Below, piece by piece: positions 9,344-18,310 of a stretch of DNA of 64,000 nt (position 1 is its first letter; each line of letters opens with the position of its first letter). The stretch lies in contig DXEF01000034.1 of assembly GCA_019115085.1 (NCBI GenBank), positions 31,977 to 95,976 on the forward strand, in the 5' to 3' direction. The notes beneath the pieces are model-generated. The model was not told where the DNA came from. It ran no database searches and was given only the letters and a program-made list of their open reading frames with translations. The position numbers and the translations under genes were made by a program. Source of the DNA: Candidatus Agathobaculum pullicola (GTDB lineage: Bacteria; Bacillota; Clostridia; Oscillospirales; Butyricicoccaceae).

Positions 9344-9357
9344 GGCGTGGAGGAACG

Positions 9358-9966
9358 ATGGAACAACAATTTGTGATTCGGCGGGCGGCGGCGGGAGACG
9401 CGGCGGCTCTTCTGGAAATCTATCAGCCGTACATTACGGATACGGTTATCACATTTGAATATGAGGTGCCCGCGACGGAGGAATTTGCCGCGCGCATCAC
9501 GGACACGCTCGCGCGGTTTCCGTATCTTGTGTGCCAGCGGGATGGAAAACCGGCTGGTTATGCCTACGCGCATCCCATCCGAGAGCGTGCGGCCTACGAC
9601 TGGGCGGTGGAGCTGTCCATTTACTTAGCGCCCGCGGCGCAGGGATACGGCGTAGGCACAGTGATGTACCGCTGTCTGATTGATCTGCTGGAGATGCAGA
9701 ATGTACGTATTTTATACGGCTGCGTTACACTGCCGAACGAGAAAAGCCGTCGTCTGCACGAAAAACTGGGCTTTGCGCTGACGGGCGTGTGGCATGGTTC
9801 GGGCTGGAAGTTCGGGCGGTGGCACGACGTGGGCTGGTTTGAAAAGCGCATGGGCGGCGACGGACCGGCGCAGCCGATTGTGCCGTTTGATAGACTAAAA
9901 GAAGAAAAAATACAGGAATGTTTGCGCCGGTATACGGCAATGCTGAATAATGGAGGACTGAACTGA
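9358..9966 (+). CDS. GNAT N-acetyltransferase, phosphinothricin acetyltransferase-like
   Basis: The start at 9358 (MEQQFVIRRA) follows GGAGGAACG; the frame extends upstream inside priA but that part is a shadow. The 202-aa product matches the Pat/YwnH-like GNAT group: ITDTVITFEYEVP near the N-terminus, GKPAGYAYAHP, the CoA-binding QGYGVGTVMY, and LHEKLGFALTGVWHGSGWK. It probably acetylates a small amine; the substrate is unknown. It sits between priA and def, where such a gene is not usual, so it may be an insertion into the conserved operon. Confidence 0.85.
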   Translation: MEQQFVIRRAAAGDAAALLEIYQPYITDTVITFEYEVPATEEFAARITDTLARFPYLVCQRDGKPAGYAYAHPIRERAAYDWAVELSIYLAPAAQGYGVGTVMYRCLIDLLEMQNVRILYGCVTLPNEKSRRLHEKLGFALTGVWHGSGWKFGRWHDVGWFEKRMGGDGPAQPIVPFDRLKEEKIQECLRRYTAMLNNGGLN

Positions 9967-9967
9967 C

Positions 9968-10468
9968 ATGGCACTTCGTAAAATTCTGACAGAGGGCGAT
10001 GAGCAGCTTTTGAAGCACAGCCGCAAGGTGGAAAAGTTTGATAATCGTCTGCATATGCTGCTGGATGATATGCGCGAGACGTTGGAAAACTCAGGCGGCG
10101 TTGGTCTTGCCGCGCCGCAGGTCGGCGTGCTGCGGCGCGTGGTGGTGCTGCTGGACGTGAACACCGAGCCGGAGGAGCTGATTGAGCTGGTCAATCCCGA
10201 GGTGATCGAGACGCGCGGTGCAGAACGCGTGGTTGAGGGCTGCCTGTCCGTGCCGGGCGTGTACGGCTATGTCACCCGCCCGACCTGGGCCAAGATCCGT
10301 GCGCAGGACCGCGACGGTAACTGGTTCGAGCGCGAGGGCGAAGGCATTGTCGCGCAGTGCTTCTGCCACGAGACCGAGCACCTCGACGGCCACCTGTTCA
10401 CCGAGAAGGTCGAGGAGTATGTCGATCTGGAAGACCTCCAGCAGGATGGCAAGGGTGACGCGGAATGA
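9968..10468 (+). CDS. def: peptide deformylase
   Basis: The enzyme removes the formyl group from the N-terminal methionine of new proteins. All three family motifs are present: GVGLAAPQVG (about residues 43-52), EGCLSVPG with the metal-binding Cys, and the metal-binding HETEHLDG (HExxH). Length 166 aa. The start lies two bases after the acetyltransferase stop, and the end overlaps the fmt start by four bases (ATGA), coupling removal and addition of the formyl group. Confidence 0.96.
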   Translation: MALRKILTEGDEQLLKHSRKVEKFDNRLHMLLDDMRETLENSGGVGLAAPQVGVLRRVVVLLDVNTEPEELIELVNPEVIETRGAERVVEGCLSVPGVYGYVTRPTWAKIRAQDRDGNWFEREGEGIVAQCFCHETEHLDGHLFTEKVEEYVDLEDLQQDGKGDAE

Positions 10469-11397
10469 AAATCGTGTTTATGGGCACGCCGGATTTCGCC
10501 GTGCCGAGTTTGCGGGCGCTTATCGAAGCGGGACATGAGGTGTGCGCTGTATACACCCAGCCCGACAAGCCGCAGGGCCGCAAGCAGATTCTGACCCCGC
10601 CGCCGGTGAAAACGCTGGCGCAGGAGCATAACATCCCGGTGTATCAGCCGCAGACGCTCAAAAAAGAGGAGGAACAGGCGCAGCTGCGTGCGCTCGCGCC
10701 CGAGGTTATCATCGTGGTGGCCTATGGTAAGCTGCTGCCGAAAGCCGTGCTGGACATCCCGCCGCGCGGGTGCATCAATGTGCATGGTTCGCTGCTGCCA
10801 CGCTGGCGCGGGGCCGCGCCCATTCAGTGGTCGGTCATCGCGGGCGACGAAAAGGCAGGCGTGACGACCATGCGGATGGCCGAGGGGCTGGATACGGGCG
10901 ACATGCTGCTCAAGTACGAAACCGAGGTCGGCGCGCGGGAGACCGCGGGCGAGTTGTTCGACCGACTGGCGCAGGCGGGCGCGCAGTTGCTGGTGGAAAC
11001 GCTCGACCGGCTCGACACCATCACCCCAACCCCGCAGGAGGATAGTCAAAGCTGCTACGCGCATATGCTGGATAAGCAGATGGCAGTGATCGACTGGTCC
11101 AAGTCGGCGCGTGAGATCGATTGTCTGATTCGTGGACTGAACCCGTGGCCGGTGGCCTTGACGACGCTGGACGGCGCGCGGCTCAAGGTTTATGCGGCGC
11201 AGCCGGTTTCTGGTGAAGGGAAGCCGGGCGAGGTACTGGTGAGCGATGCGAAAAAGGGGCTTGTGGTCGCGTGCGGCGTGGGGGCGCTGGCGCTGGAAGA
11301 GATTCAACTGGTCGGTGGAAAACGCATGAAGAGCGCGGATTTTCTGCGCGGTCATGCGGTGGAGAAAGCAACCGTTTTAGGTGGATCAAAGGAGTAA
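10465..11397 (+). CDS. fmt: methionyl-tRNA formyltransferase
   Basis: The enzyme transfers formyl from 10-formyl-tetrahydrofolate to initiator Met-tRNA. The N-terminus FMGTPDFAVPSL and the core INVHGSLLPRWRGAAPIQW (about residues 107-126) are the family signatures. MAEGLDTGDML follows, and the C-terminal OB-fold begins near residue 210. Length 310 aa is typical. It overlaps def by four bases and is followed by the metallopeptidase gene after three bases. Confidence 0.97.
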   Translation: MKIVFMGTPDFAVPSLRALIEAGHEVCAVYTQPDKPQGRKQILTPPPVKTLAQEHNIPVYQPQTLKKEEEQAQLRALAPEVIIVVAYGKLLPKAVLDIPPRGCINVHGSLLPRWRGAAPIQWSVIAGDEKAGVTTMRMAEGLDTGDMLLKYETEVGARETAGELFDRLAQAGAQLLVETLDRLDTITPTPQEDSQSCYAHMLDKQMAVIDWSKSAREIDCLIRGLNPWPVALTTLDGARLKVYAAQPVSGEGKPGEVLVSDAKKGLVVACGVGALALEEIQLVGGKRMKSADFLRGHAVEKATVLGGSKE

Positions 11398-11400
11398 GCT

Positions 11401-12108
11401 ATGCCTTATTTTGGTTATTACGGCATTGATATGTATTATATCGTGCTGGTGGTTCCCTGCATCATTCTGGCGTTCTGGGCACAGAGCAAGGTCAAAAGCA
11501 CATTCGGTAAATATTCGCAGGTACTCAATCGGCGCGGTTTGAGCGGCGCACAGGCAGCGGATGCGGTGCTGCGGGCAAACGGTGTGACCGGCGTGCGCAT
11601 TGAGCGGGTTTCCGGCCGTCTGACCGACCATTTCGACCCGCGCTCGAACGTCATCCGTTTGTCGGACGCGGTGTACGATTCGACCTCGGTCGCGTCAGTG
11701 GGTGTGGCCGCGCACGAGGCGGGTCATGCGGTGCAGCATGCGGTCGGCTACTTTCCCATCCGGCTGCGCACGGCTATCATCCCGCTGACGCAGTTCGGCT
11801 CGATGGCGGCATTCCCGCTCATTCTGCTGGGTATTTTTCTCAATTCCGAGACGTTTATCAACATCGGTATTCTTGCGTTCGGACTGGCGACCCTGTTCCA
11901 GCTCGTGACGCTGCCGGTGGAGCTGAATGCGTCGAGCCGCGCGCTGGCGGCCATCCGTGAGCGCAATCTGCTGTATGAAGACGAATACCCGATGGCGAAA
12001 AAGACGCTCACTGCCGCTGCGATGACCTATGTTGCCGCGCTTGCGGTGTCGCTCGCGCAGCTTTTGCGACTGCTGCTGATTTTTGGAGGACGGAGACGCG
12101 ATGACTGA
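11401..12108 (+). CDS. zinc metallopeptidase, YugP-like membrane protein
   Basis: The product is 235 aa with a hydrophobic N-terminal segment (about residues 7-27), the zinc site HEAGHAVQH at about residues 105-113, and two or three further membrane segments. The layout and the lead-in PYFGYYGIDMYYI match the neutral zinc metallopeptidase family (PF04298, YugP). The substrate is unknown. It lies between fmt and rsmB, a position seen in other Clostridia, and overlaps the rsmB start. Confidence 0.9.
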   Translation: MPYFGYYGIDMYYIVLVVPCIILAFWAQSKVKSTFGKYSQVLNRRGLSGAQAADAVLRANGVTGVRIERVSGRLTDHFDPRSNVIRLSDAVYDSTSVASVGVAAHEAGHAVQHAVGYFPIRLRTAIIPLTQFGSMAAFPLILLGIFLNSETFINIGILAFGLATLFQLVTLPVELNASSRALAAIRERNLLYEDEYPMAKKTLTAAAMTYVAALAVSLAQLLRLLLIFGGRRRDD

Positions 12109-13450
12109 CAAACGCCCGCGCACGGCGCGCGAAGCCGCGGCCCTGGCGCTGTTCGCAATGGACGAGGACGGCGCGTGGTCGGACGGTGCGCTGCACCAGC
12201 GCCTTGCCCATGCCGCGCTTGCAAGCCGCGACGCGGCGCTGGCCTCCCGGCTGGTATACGGCACGGTGCAGAATGAGATGCTGCTGGACTGGTATTTGCG
12301 GCATTTTTCCAGCGTACGGCTCAAGAAAATCGCGCCGCGCGTGCGTATCTGCCTGCGCATGGGGCTGTATCAGCTGATTTTGATGGATAAAATCCCGCCG
12401 CATGCCGCGGTCGCGGAGACAGTGGAGCTGGTGCGGCGGTACTGCCGCGCGGACGGGCGCACGGTTTCGTTTGCCAACGCCGTGCTGCGGCACGCGGCAG
12501 ATGCGGTGCAGAACGGCAGCCTGCCTGTGCTTGACTGTCCGGACAAGGAAAGCTACTATGCGCTCCGATACAGCCATCCCGAATGGCTGGTGCGGCACTG
12601 GTCGGAGCAGTTTGGTCAGAAAATGGCCGAAAAGCTGTGTCAGGCGGACAACGCGGACACGCCGGTGTCCGTGCGGGTGAATCTTTTGAAAACCACGCCA
12701 GAGGCCGCGCGCGCGGCGCTGGAAAGCGCGGGGCTGACTGTGCAGGTGCATCCGGCGTTCGACGACATTCTGCTCTGCGCCGGCGGGGATGTGGCGGCGA
12801 CCACCGCGTTTGAGACGGGCGAAATCACCGTGCAGGACGCGGCAAGCGCGCTTGCGGCTGCGGTGGCAGACCCCAAACCGGGCGACACCGTACTGGACTG
12901 CTGCGCCGCGCCCGGCGGCAAGAGCTTTGCCATGGCCGGACGCATGCAGGGGTGCGGCAGCGTTACCTCGTGCGACATCTACGAACATAAGCTGGCCCGC
13001 ATCCGCGAGGGCGCGCGGCGAATGGGGCTTTCTAACATCCAGACTGCTTTGCAGGATGCCGCCGCGCCGCGGGAGGAGTGGAAAGACACGGCGGATGTGG
13101 TGCTGTGCGACGTGCCGTGCTCGGGACTTGGCATCATCCGAAAAAAGCCCGAAATCCGCTATAAAGACCCGGCGGAGCTGGAAAACCTGCCCGCCTTGCA
13201 GGCGAGCATCCTGCAAAACTGCGCGCAGTATGTCAAAGAAGGTGGCACACTGGTTTATTCGACCTGCACGATTTTGCAGCGCGAGAATGAGGATGTTGTC
13301 CGCGCGTTTCTCGCGGCCAATCCGTCGTTTGAGGCTGTCCCGTGGGAGCATAAGGTATGCGGCATGCGCGAGGACGGCATGGTGACGCTGCTGCCGCCCG
13401 TACATCAGACCGACGGCTTTTTTATCGCCAAAATGAGGAAGAACGCATGA
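12101..13450 (+). CDS. rsmB: 16S rRNA (cytosine-967-C5) methyltransferase
   Basis: The enzyme methylates C967 of 16S rRNA. I choose the ATG at 12101 (MTDKRPRTARE), after GGAGGACGGAGA, rather than an in-frame ATG 18 bases upstream. The 449-aa protein has an N-terminal NusB-like RNA-binding domain (residues 1-140). The methyltransferase domain has SAM motif DCCAAPGGKSFAMAG, the catalytic Cys motif CDVPCSGLGIIRKKPEIRY, and the second Cys in STCTILQRENE. The ATGA overlap with rlmN couples two rRNA modification genes. Confidence 0.95.
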   Translation: MTDKRPRTAREAAALALFAMDEDGAWSDGALHQRLAHAALASRDAALASRLVYGTVQNEMLLDWYLRHFSSVRLKKIAPRVRICLRMGLYQLILMDKIPPHAAVAETVELVRRYCRADGRTVSFANAVLRHAADAVQNGSLPVLDCPDKESYYALRYSHPEWLVRHWSEQFGQKMAEKLCQADNADTPVSVRVNLLKTTPEAARAALESAGLTVQVHPAFDDILLCAGGDVAATTAFETGEITVQDAASALAAAVADPKPGDTVLDCCAAPGGKSFAMAGRMQGCGSVTSCDIYEHKLARIREGARRMGLSNIQTALQDAAAPREEWKDTADVVLCDVPCSGLGIIRKKPEIRYKDPAELENLPALQASILQNCAQYVKEGGTLVYSTCTILQRENEDVVRAFLAANPSFEAVPWEHKVCGMREDGMVTLLPPVHQTDGFFIAKMRKNA

Positions 13451-14481
13451 CAGAAATCAAGTCCCTGACAATGGAAGAACTGAAAGCCGAACTGGCCCAG
13501 ATGGGTGAAAAGCCCTTCCGCGCGGGACAAATCTTCAAATGGCTCCACCAGCCGGTAGAGTCTTTTGAAGAGATGTCCAACCTGTCCAAAGATCTGCGCG
13601 CGAGACTTGCTGAGCGGTTTATCCTGACCGTACCGCAGGTGGCGCGCAAGCAGGTCAGTCAGATTGACGGCACAGTGAAATATTTATGGCGGCTGCGGGA
13701 CGGCGACTGCGTCGAGTCCGTTTTGATGCACTACGAGCACGGCGTGTCGGTCTGTGTATCGACGCAGGTGGGCTGCCGGATGGGGTGCAAGTTCTGCGCA
13801 TCGGGCCTTGCCGGCCTGAAACGCCATCTGTCCGCGGGCGAAATCCTCGACGAAGTGCTGTTCATGCAGAAGGACAGCGGCAAGGCGGTGTCCAACATCG
13901 TGCTGATGGGAACGGGGGAACCGCTCGATAATTACGATAACGTGCTGAAATTTCTGCATCTGGTCAGCTGTTCGGAGGGTGTTAACATCGGTCAACGCCA
14001 TATTTCCTTGTCAACGAGCGGAATTGCTGATAAAATAGAAAAGCTAGCAGGAGAAAAACTACAGATAACCCTGTCGGTTTCTCTGCATGCGCCGGATAAC
14101 GAGACGCGCTCGTCCATTATGCCGGTAAACGACGCGTATCCGGTCGAGCGGCTGATGCGCGCGTGCCGGTACTATTTTGACACGACCGGACGGCGCATTT
14201 CCTATGAGTACATGATGGCGCAGGGCAAGACCGACCGCCCGTGGCAGGCGGAAAAGCTGGCCGCGCTCCTGCGCGGCAGACCCGCGCACGTCAATCTCAT
14301 CCCGCTCAATGAGGTGGCGGAAAGCCCGCTGCGGCCTTCGCGGCCCGAGGCGGTGCGCCGCTTTCAGCAAGCGCTGGAAAAGCGTGGCGTAACCGCGACT
14401 GTGCGACGGCGGCTCGGCCCGGACATTGACGCCGCCTGCGGCCAGCTGCGCCGCAGAGAGCTGCAAAAACAGCAGAGTTAA
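13447..14481 (+). CDS. rlmN: dual-specificity RNA methyltransferase RlmN (23S rRNA A2503 / tRNA A37)
   Basis: This radical SAM enzyme methylates C2 of adenine in 23S rRNA and some tRNAs. The start at 13447 overlaps the rsmB stop. The CxxxCxxC cluster is GCRMGCKFCASG (about residues 110-121). Other family blocks are EEIKAELAQ-like N-terminus, FRAGQIFKWLH, VLMGTGEPLDNYDNV, SLHAPDNETRSSIMP and the C-terminal RRRLGPDIDAACGQLR, whose Cys is the methyl-carrying residue. Length 344 aa. Confidence 0.97.
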   Translation: MTEIKSLTMEELKAELAQMGEKPFRAGQIFKWLHQPVESFEEMSNLSKDLRARLAERFILTVPQVARKQVSQIDGTVKYLWRLRDGDCVESVLMHYEHGVSVCVSTQVGCRMGCKFCASGLAGLKRHLSAGEILDEVLFMQKDSGKAVSNIVLMGTGEPLDNYDNVLKFLHLVSCSEGVNIGQRHISLSTSGIADKIEKLAGEKLQITLSVSLHAPDNETRSSIMPVNDAYPVERLMRACRYYFDTTGRRISYEYMMAQGKTDRPWQAEKLAALLRGRPAHVNLIPLNEVAESPLRPSRPEAVRRFQQALEKRGVTATVRRRLGPDIDAACGQLRRRELQKQQS

Positions 14482-14483
14482 GG

Positions 14484-14502
14484 CCGGTTTCATCAAAACC
14501 GG
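14484..14502 (+). other. hairpin between rlmN and the phosphatase gene
   Basis: CCGGTTT (14484-14490) and AAACCGG (14496-14502) form a 7-bp stem three bases after the rlmN stop. No T-run follows, so it may mark an mRNA 3' end or a processing site rather than an efficient terminator. Confidence 0.4.
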
Positions 14503-14550
14503 ATACCCGAATGGGAGATATCATCCTTACAAGACACTGGAGGTGTTCCT

Positions 14551-15303
14551 ATGGAATGGTTTGGCTTGACCGACAAAGGCCGTGTGCGCCCGACCAATCA
14601 GGATATCTATCAAATCGAAGCACGGGAGGATAACCAGACCGTGCTGCTTGTCGTGTGTGACGGTATGGGCGGCGCGAACGCGGGCAATGTGGCCAGCCGC
14701 TTTGCCGCACAGTCGTTTGTGGAGTCCGCATGCGGCGCGCTGAGCGATACGCTCGACGCTGCAAAACGACAGACACTGCTGACGCATGCGCTGGTGCAGG
14801 CAAACGATACGGTGTTTGCGCTCGCCGGACGGCAGCCCGAATTTCGCGGCATGGGCACCACGCTGGTTGCAGCGCTGGTACAGGGCGAAGAGGCAACCAT
14901 CTTGAACGTCGGGGACAGCCGCGCCTACTTATTCGACGGCACGCGCCTGCATCAGCTGACCGAGGATCATTCCTATGTCGAGGAGATGCGCCGTCAGGGC
15001 CGCATCACCGAAGCGGATGCCCGCACGCACCCGCAGAAAAATCTGATTACCCGTGCGGTCGGCGTGGAGCCGGATGTGGAAGGCGATCTGTTTGAAGCAC
15101 GGCTCGCGCGGGGCGAAATTCTGCTGCTTTGCTCGGATGGATTGACCGGTATGGTCGAGGACGAGAAAATCGCGCAGACACTAAAAGATGCCAAGACGCT
15201 CGCGCTGGCGGGCGATGCGCTGCTGACCCTCGCGATGGAGGGCGGCGGCCGCGATAATATCACGGTTGCGCTGTTCACCCGCGGCGCGCAAGAGGAGGCG
15301 TAG
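14551..15303 (+). CDS. stp: PP2C-family serine/threonine phosphatase (Stp/PrpC)
   Basis: The product is 250 aa with the PP2C metal-site motifs CDGMGGANAGNVAS (about residues 32-45), LNVGDSRAYL, LLLCSDGLTGMV and GRDNITVAL. It dephosphorylates proteins phosphorylated by the adjacent PASTA kinase. GGAGGTG precedes the ATG. It lies six bases upstream of the kinase gene, the standard pairing in Firmicutes for cell-wall and growth signalling. Confidence 0.95.
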   Translation: MEWFGLTDKGRVRPTNQDIYQIEAREDNQTVLLVVCDGMGGANAGNVASRFAAQSFVESACGALSDTLDAAKRQTLLTHALVQANDTVFALAGRQPEFRGMGTTLVAALVQGEEATILNVGDSRAYLFDGTRLHQLTEDHSYVEEMRRQGRITEADARTHPQKNLITRAVGVEPDVEGDLFEARLARGEILLLCSDGLTGMVEDEKIAQTLKDAKTLALAGDALLTLAMEGGGRDNITVALFTRGAQEEA

Positions 15304-15309
15304 CTCCCT

Positions 15310-17394
15310 ATGGATAAATATATCGGCAAACTGCTCGGCGGCCGGTATGAGATCATTGATGTGGTCGGCGTGGGCGGCATGGCAGTCGTTTATCGTGCGC
15401 GCTGCCATGTGCTCAATCGCTATGTTGCCGTCAAGATTCTCAAGGACGAATATGCCAAGGACCCGGATATCCGCAAGCGGTTCTCGATTGAGTCGCAGGC
15501 GGTTGCCAAGCTCAGCCATCATAATATCGTATCCGTATATGATGTCGGCAGCGAAAACGGCACGGACTATATCGTCATGGAGCTCATCGAGGGCATCACA
15601 CTCAAGGAATATTTGCAGAAAAAAGGTCACTTGAGCTGGCATGAGACCGTATTCTTTGCGGAACAGATTTGCCGCGCGCTCATTCATGCACATTCCCGCG
15701 GCATCATCCATCAGGATATCAAGCCGCAGAACGTCATTATCCTGCGCGACGGTACCGCAAAGCTGACGGACTTTGGCATTGCGTCCTTTGCGACCACGCA
15801 GGAAACCCGCGTGGTGCAGGAGGCAATCGGATCGGTGCACTATATTTCGCCCGAGCAGGCGAAGGGCTCCAAGATTGACTACCGGACGGATATTTATTCG
15901 CTGGGTGTTGTGATGTACGAAATGCTCACCGGAAAGCTGCCGTTTGAGGGCGAGACGGCCCTACAGGTCGTTATGCAGCACCTGAACGCCGTGCCGCTTA
16001 CGCCGAGCGAACTCATGCCCGGTATCCCCAAGGGGCTTGATGAGATCGTGATGCACGCCATGTGCGCCAACATCGGCAAGCGCTATGCTTCGGCGGAAGC
16101 GTTATACGCGGATTTGGAGCAGCTCAAAAACAATGTGCAGACGCGCTTTGGCTATGCCCTTACGGAAGCCGAAACGGGTGAAACGCAGATCATCGGCCGC
16201 GACGTGCAGCGTGCGGCGCGCCGTACCGCCGCGCAGGAGCAGGCGGCTTATGCGGCGGCGCAGCGGCGTGAGACCGCAACAGCAGTGCGTGAGCCGGAAG
16301 GATTCTTTGAACGCCTATCCGGGCGGCCGGGACTGGCCGCGGGTATCGCGGTGGCGGTTGTGGCGGTGATTGCGCTGGTTGTGGTCGGTCTGCTGATTGC
16401 CACGGGCGGAAACGGCGAGGAAAAGCTGACGGTACCGCCGCTGGTTGGGCAGACGATCGACGATGTCATGGCCGATGCGACGTATACCGGTCAGTTTACC
16501 ATTCAGGAGGCCGCAAACCGGCTAGAATCCGAGCGTCCGGTCGGTGAAATTTTGGAACAGGACCCCGAACCGGGAAGCAAGGTAACCAAAGGCACAATCA
16601 TTACGCTGACCGTCTCCGCAGGCGGTGATAATGTCAGCGACACCTATAAGATTATCGACTTTAAGGGCCGTACGCTCGAATATGCGCAGGCCATGCTGGA
16701 CGAGCATGATGTCAGCTACCAGACCAAGGAGGAATACAGCGAGGAGGTTGAAGCGGGAAAAATTACCCGCACCGATCCCGCTGCTGGTGAGGAGTTGGAA
16801 AAGGGCGCGACGCTGACCATTTATCTGAGCAAAGGCAAGGAGCAAAAGAAAACCACCGTGCCCGATCTGTATGGCCTGTCGCAGAGCGCTGCGGAAAAGG
16901 CGCTGACAGATAAGGGGCTGACACTCGGTTCGGTCAATCAGGTGGAAAGCTCCGCGTCGGTCGGCACGGTTGTATGGCAGTCTGTCAACAAGGATACACA
17001 GGTCAGCCAGGGAACCGCGGTCAACATTCAGATTTCCAAGGGCAAGAGCGAGCAGCCCACCACACCGGACGATTCGGATACGGAAGAAAAGCCGGATACC
17101 AACGGTGAGAACAGCGGCGGCAATGGCGGAGATACTGGCAATGGCAGCAATGGAGGCAGTACGCAGGAGCCGACCACACCGACCATCGGTTCCGCAACCG
17201 TTCCGGTGACGCTGCCGGATAATACGGATATGGCGCATGTGGTCATTTCGATAGACGGCGTGGTGCAGTATGACGAGACGCATGAGACCAGCCTGGGCAG
17301 CATCTCGGTGCCGCTGACCAGCACGCCCGGACAGCATGAGGTTACGGTTAGCGTGGACGGCGTATCCAGCTCGCAGACCTATACGTTCAGCTGA
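15310..17394 (+). CDS. prkC: PASTA-domain serine/threonine protein kinase (PrkC/StkP type)
   Basis: The 694-aa membrane kinase has a cytoplasmic catalytic domain at residues 1-275: glycine loop VGVGGMAVVYRA, VAVKIL lysine, catalytic loop IIHQDIKPQNVII, DFG in LTDFGIASFA, and activation segment GSVHYISPEQAKG. The catalytic loop reads HQD, not HRD, so it resembles non-RD kinases. A single membrane segment lies at about residues 342-366. Three PASTA repeats (about 374-575) bind peptidoglycan fragments. A Gly/Asn/Thr-rich linker and an Ig-like C-terminal domain follow. It is paired with the PP2C phosphatase upstream. Confidence 0.95.
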   Translation: MDKYIGKLLGGRYEIIDVVGVGGMAVVYRARCHVLNRYVAVKILKDEYAKDPDIRKRFSIESQAVAKLSHHNIVSVYDVGSENGTDYIVMELIEGITLKEYLQKKGHLSWHETVFFAEQICRALIHAHSRGIIHQDIKPQNVIILRDGTAKLTDFGIASFATTQETRVVQEAIGSVHYISPEQAKGSKIDYRTDIYSLGVVMYEMLTGKLPFEGETALQVVMQHLNAVPLTPSELMPGIPKGLDEIVMHAMCANIGKRYASAEALYADLEQLKNNVQTRFGYALTEAETGETQIIGRDVQRAARRTAAQEQAAYAAAQRRETATAVREPEGFFERLSGRPGLAAGIAVAVVAVIALVVVGLLIATGGNGEEKLTVPPLVGQTIDDVMADATYTGQFTIQEAANRLESERPVGEILEQDPEPGSKVTKGTIITLTVSAGGDNVSDTYKIIDFKGRTLEYAQAMLDEHDVSYQTKEEYSEEVEAGKITRTDPAAGEELEKGATLTIYLSKGKEQKKTTVPDLYGLSQSAAEKALTDKGLTLGSVNQVESSASVGTVVWQSVNKDTQVSQGTAVNIQISKGKSEQPTTPDDSDTEEKPDTNGENSGGNGGDTGNGSNGGSTQEPTTPTIGSATVPVTLPDNTDMAHVVISIDGVVQYDETHETSLGSISVPLTSTPGQHEVTVSVDGVSSSQTYTFS

Positions 17395-17410
17395 CGGGAG
17401 GGGCGAAGGT

Positions 17411-18310
17411 TTGATCAAAGGGATCATTCTCAAGGGCATCGGCGGGTTCTACTATGTGGACACCGCCGATGGCCTGATTGCGTGCAAGGCGCGCGGACGA
17501 TTTCGGAAAACGGTAGGCAAACCCATTGTAGGCGATCGGGTGACGCTGGAAATTCAGCCGGAGGATGGCACCGGTTATCTGCTCGACATTGCGCCGCGCA
17601 AAAACAGTTTGGTGCGGCCTGCGGTAGCCAACCTCGATCTTCTGGTGGCAGTCGCGTCTGCCGCGCCGCCTGTGACCGACCCGTTTTTGATCGACAAGGT
17701 GACGGCGATTGCGGTACACAAGGAGATCGGCGCGCTGGTGGTTATCAATAAAACGGACGAAAATCCGGGTGACGCGCTGTTTGAAGCCTATCAGAAAAGC
17801 GGTATTGACGTGCTGCGTGTCAGCGCGCTGACCGGCGAAGGCATCGATGCGCTCAAAGAGCGTTTGCGCGGACGTGTGGCGGCGTTTGCGGGCAATTCCG
17901 GTGTGGGTAAGTCGAGCGTGCTCAATCGCATCGACCCGCAGTTCGGCGCGGCGGTCGGCGCCATTTCCGACCGCATTGGCAGAGGCAAACACACGACACG
18001 ACATGTCGAGCTGCACCCGATTGCGGGCGGCGGTTATATTGCGGATACCCCCGGCTTTTCCTCGTTTGAGACCGAGCAGATGGATCTGGTGCTGGCGGAG
18101 GACCTGCAATATGCGTTTCCTGAATTTGCGCCTTATCTCGGTCAGTGTCGGTTCACTGGCTGCGCCCATGTGAAAGAAAAGGGCTGCGCGGTGCTGGCGG
18201 CGGTCGAAGCAGGAGAGATTGCCACAAGCCGCCATGAAAGCTATGTGAAGCTGTACGACAGTGTAAAGGATTTGAAGCAATGGGAGATTTCCAAGGGCGG
18301 CACGCGCTGA
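17411..18310 (+). CDS. rsgA: ribosome small-subunit GTPase RsgA
   Basis: This circularly permuted GTPase acts in late 30S maturation. The TTG start at 17411 follows GGGAGGGGCGAAGG. After an N-terminal OB fold, the G4 motif (VVINKTDEN) comes before G1 (AGNSGVGKSSVLN) and G3 (IADTPGFSSFE), the family's permuted order. A C-terminal zinc site is formed by CRFTGCAHVKEKGCAV. Length 299 aa. Its end overlaps the next gene by 31 bases. A ribulose-phosphate epimerase gene, often found between these two, is absent. Confidence 0.96.
   Translation: MIKGIILKGIGGFYYVDTADGLIACKARGRFRKTVGKPIVGDRVTLEIQPEDGTGYLLDIAPRKNSLVRPAVANLDLLVAVASAAPPVTDPFLIDKVTAIAVHKEIGALVVINKTDENPGDALFEAYQKSGIDVLRVSALTGEGIDALKERLRGRVAAFAGNSGVGKSSVLNRIDPQFGAAVGAISDRIGRGKHTTRHVELHPIAGGGYIADTPGFSSFETEQMDLVLAEDLQYAFPEFAPYLGQCRFTGCAHVKEKGCAVLAAVEAGEIATSRHESYVKLYDSVKDLKQWEISKGGTR

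Noticed and set aside
9025..9357. Upstream extension of the acetyltransferase frame inside priA
   Set aside because: A strong ribosome site places the start at 9358, and the extension overlaps the conserved end of priA.
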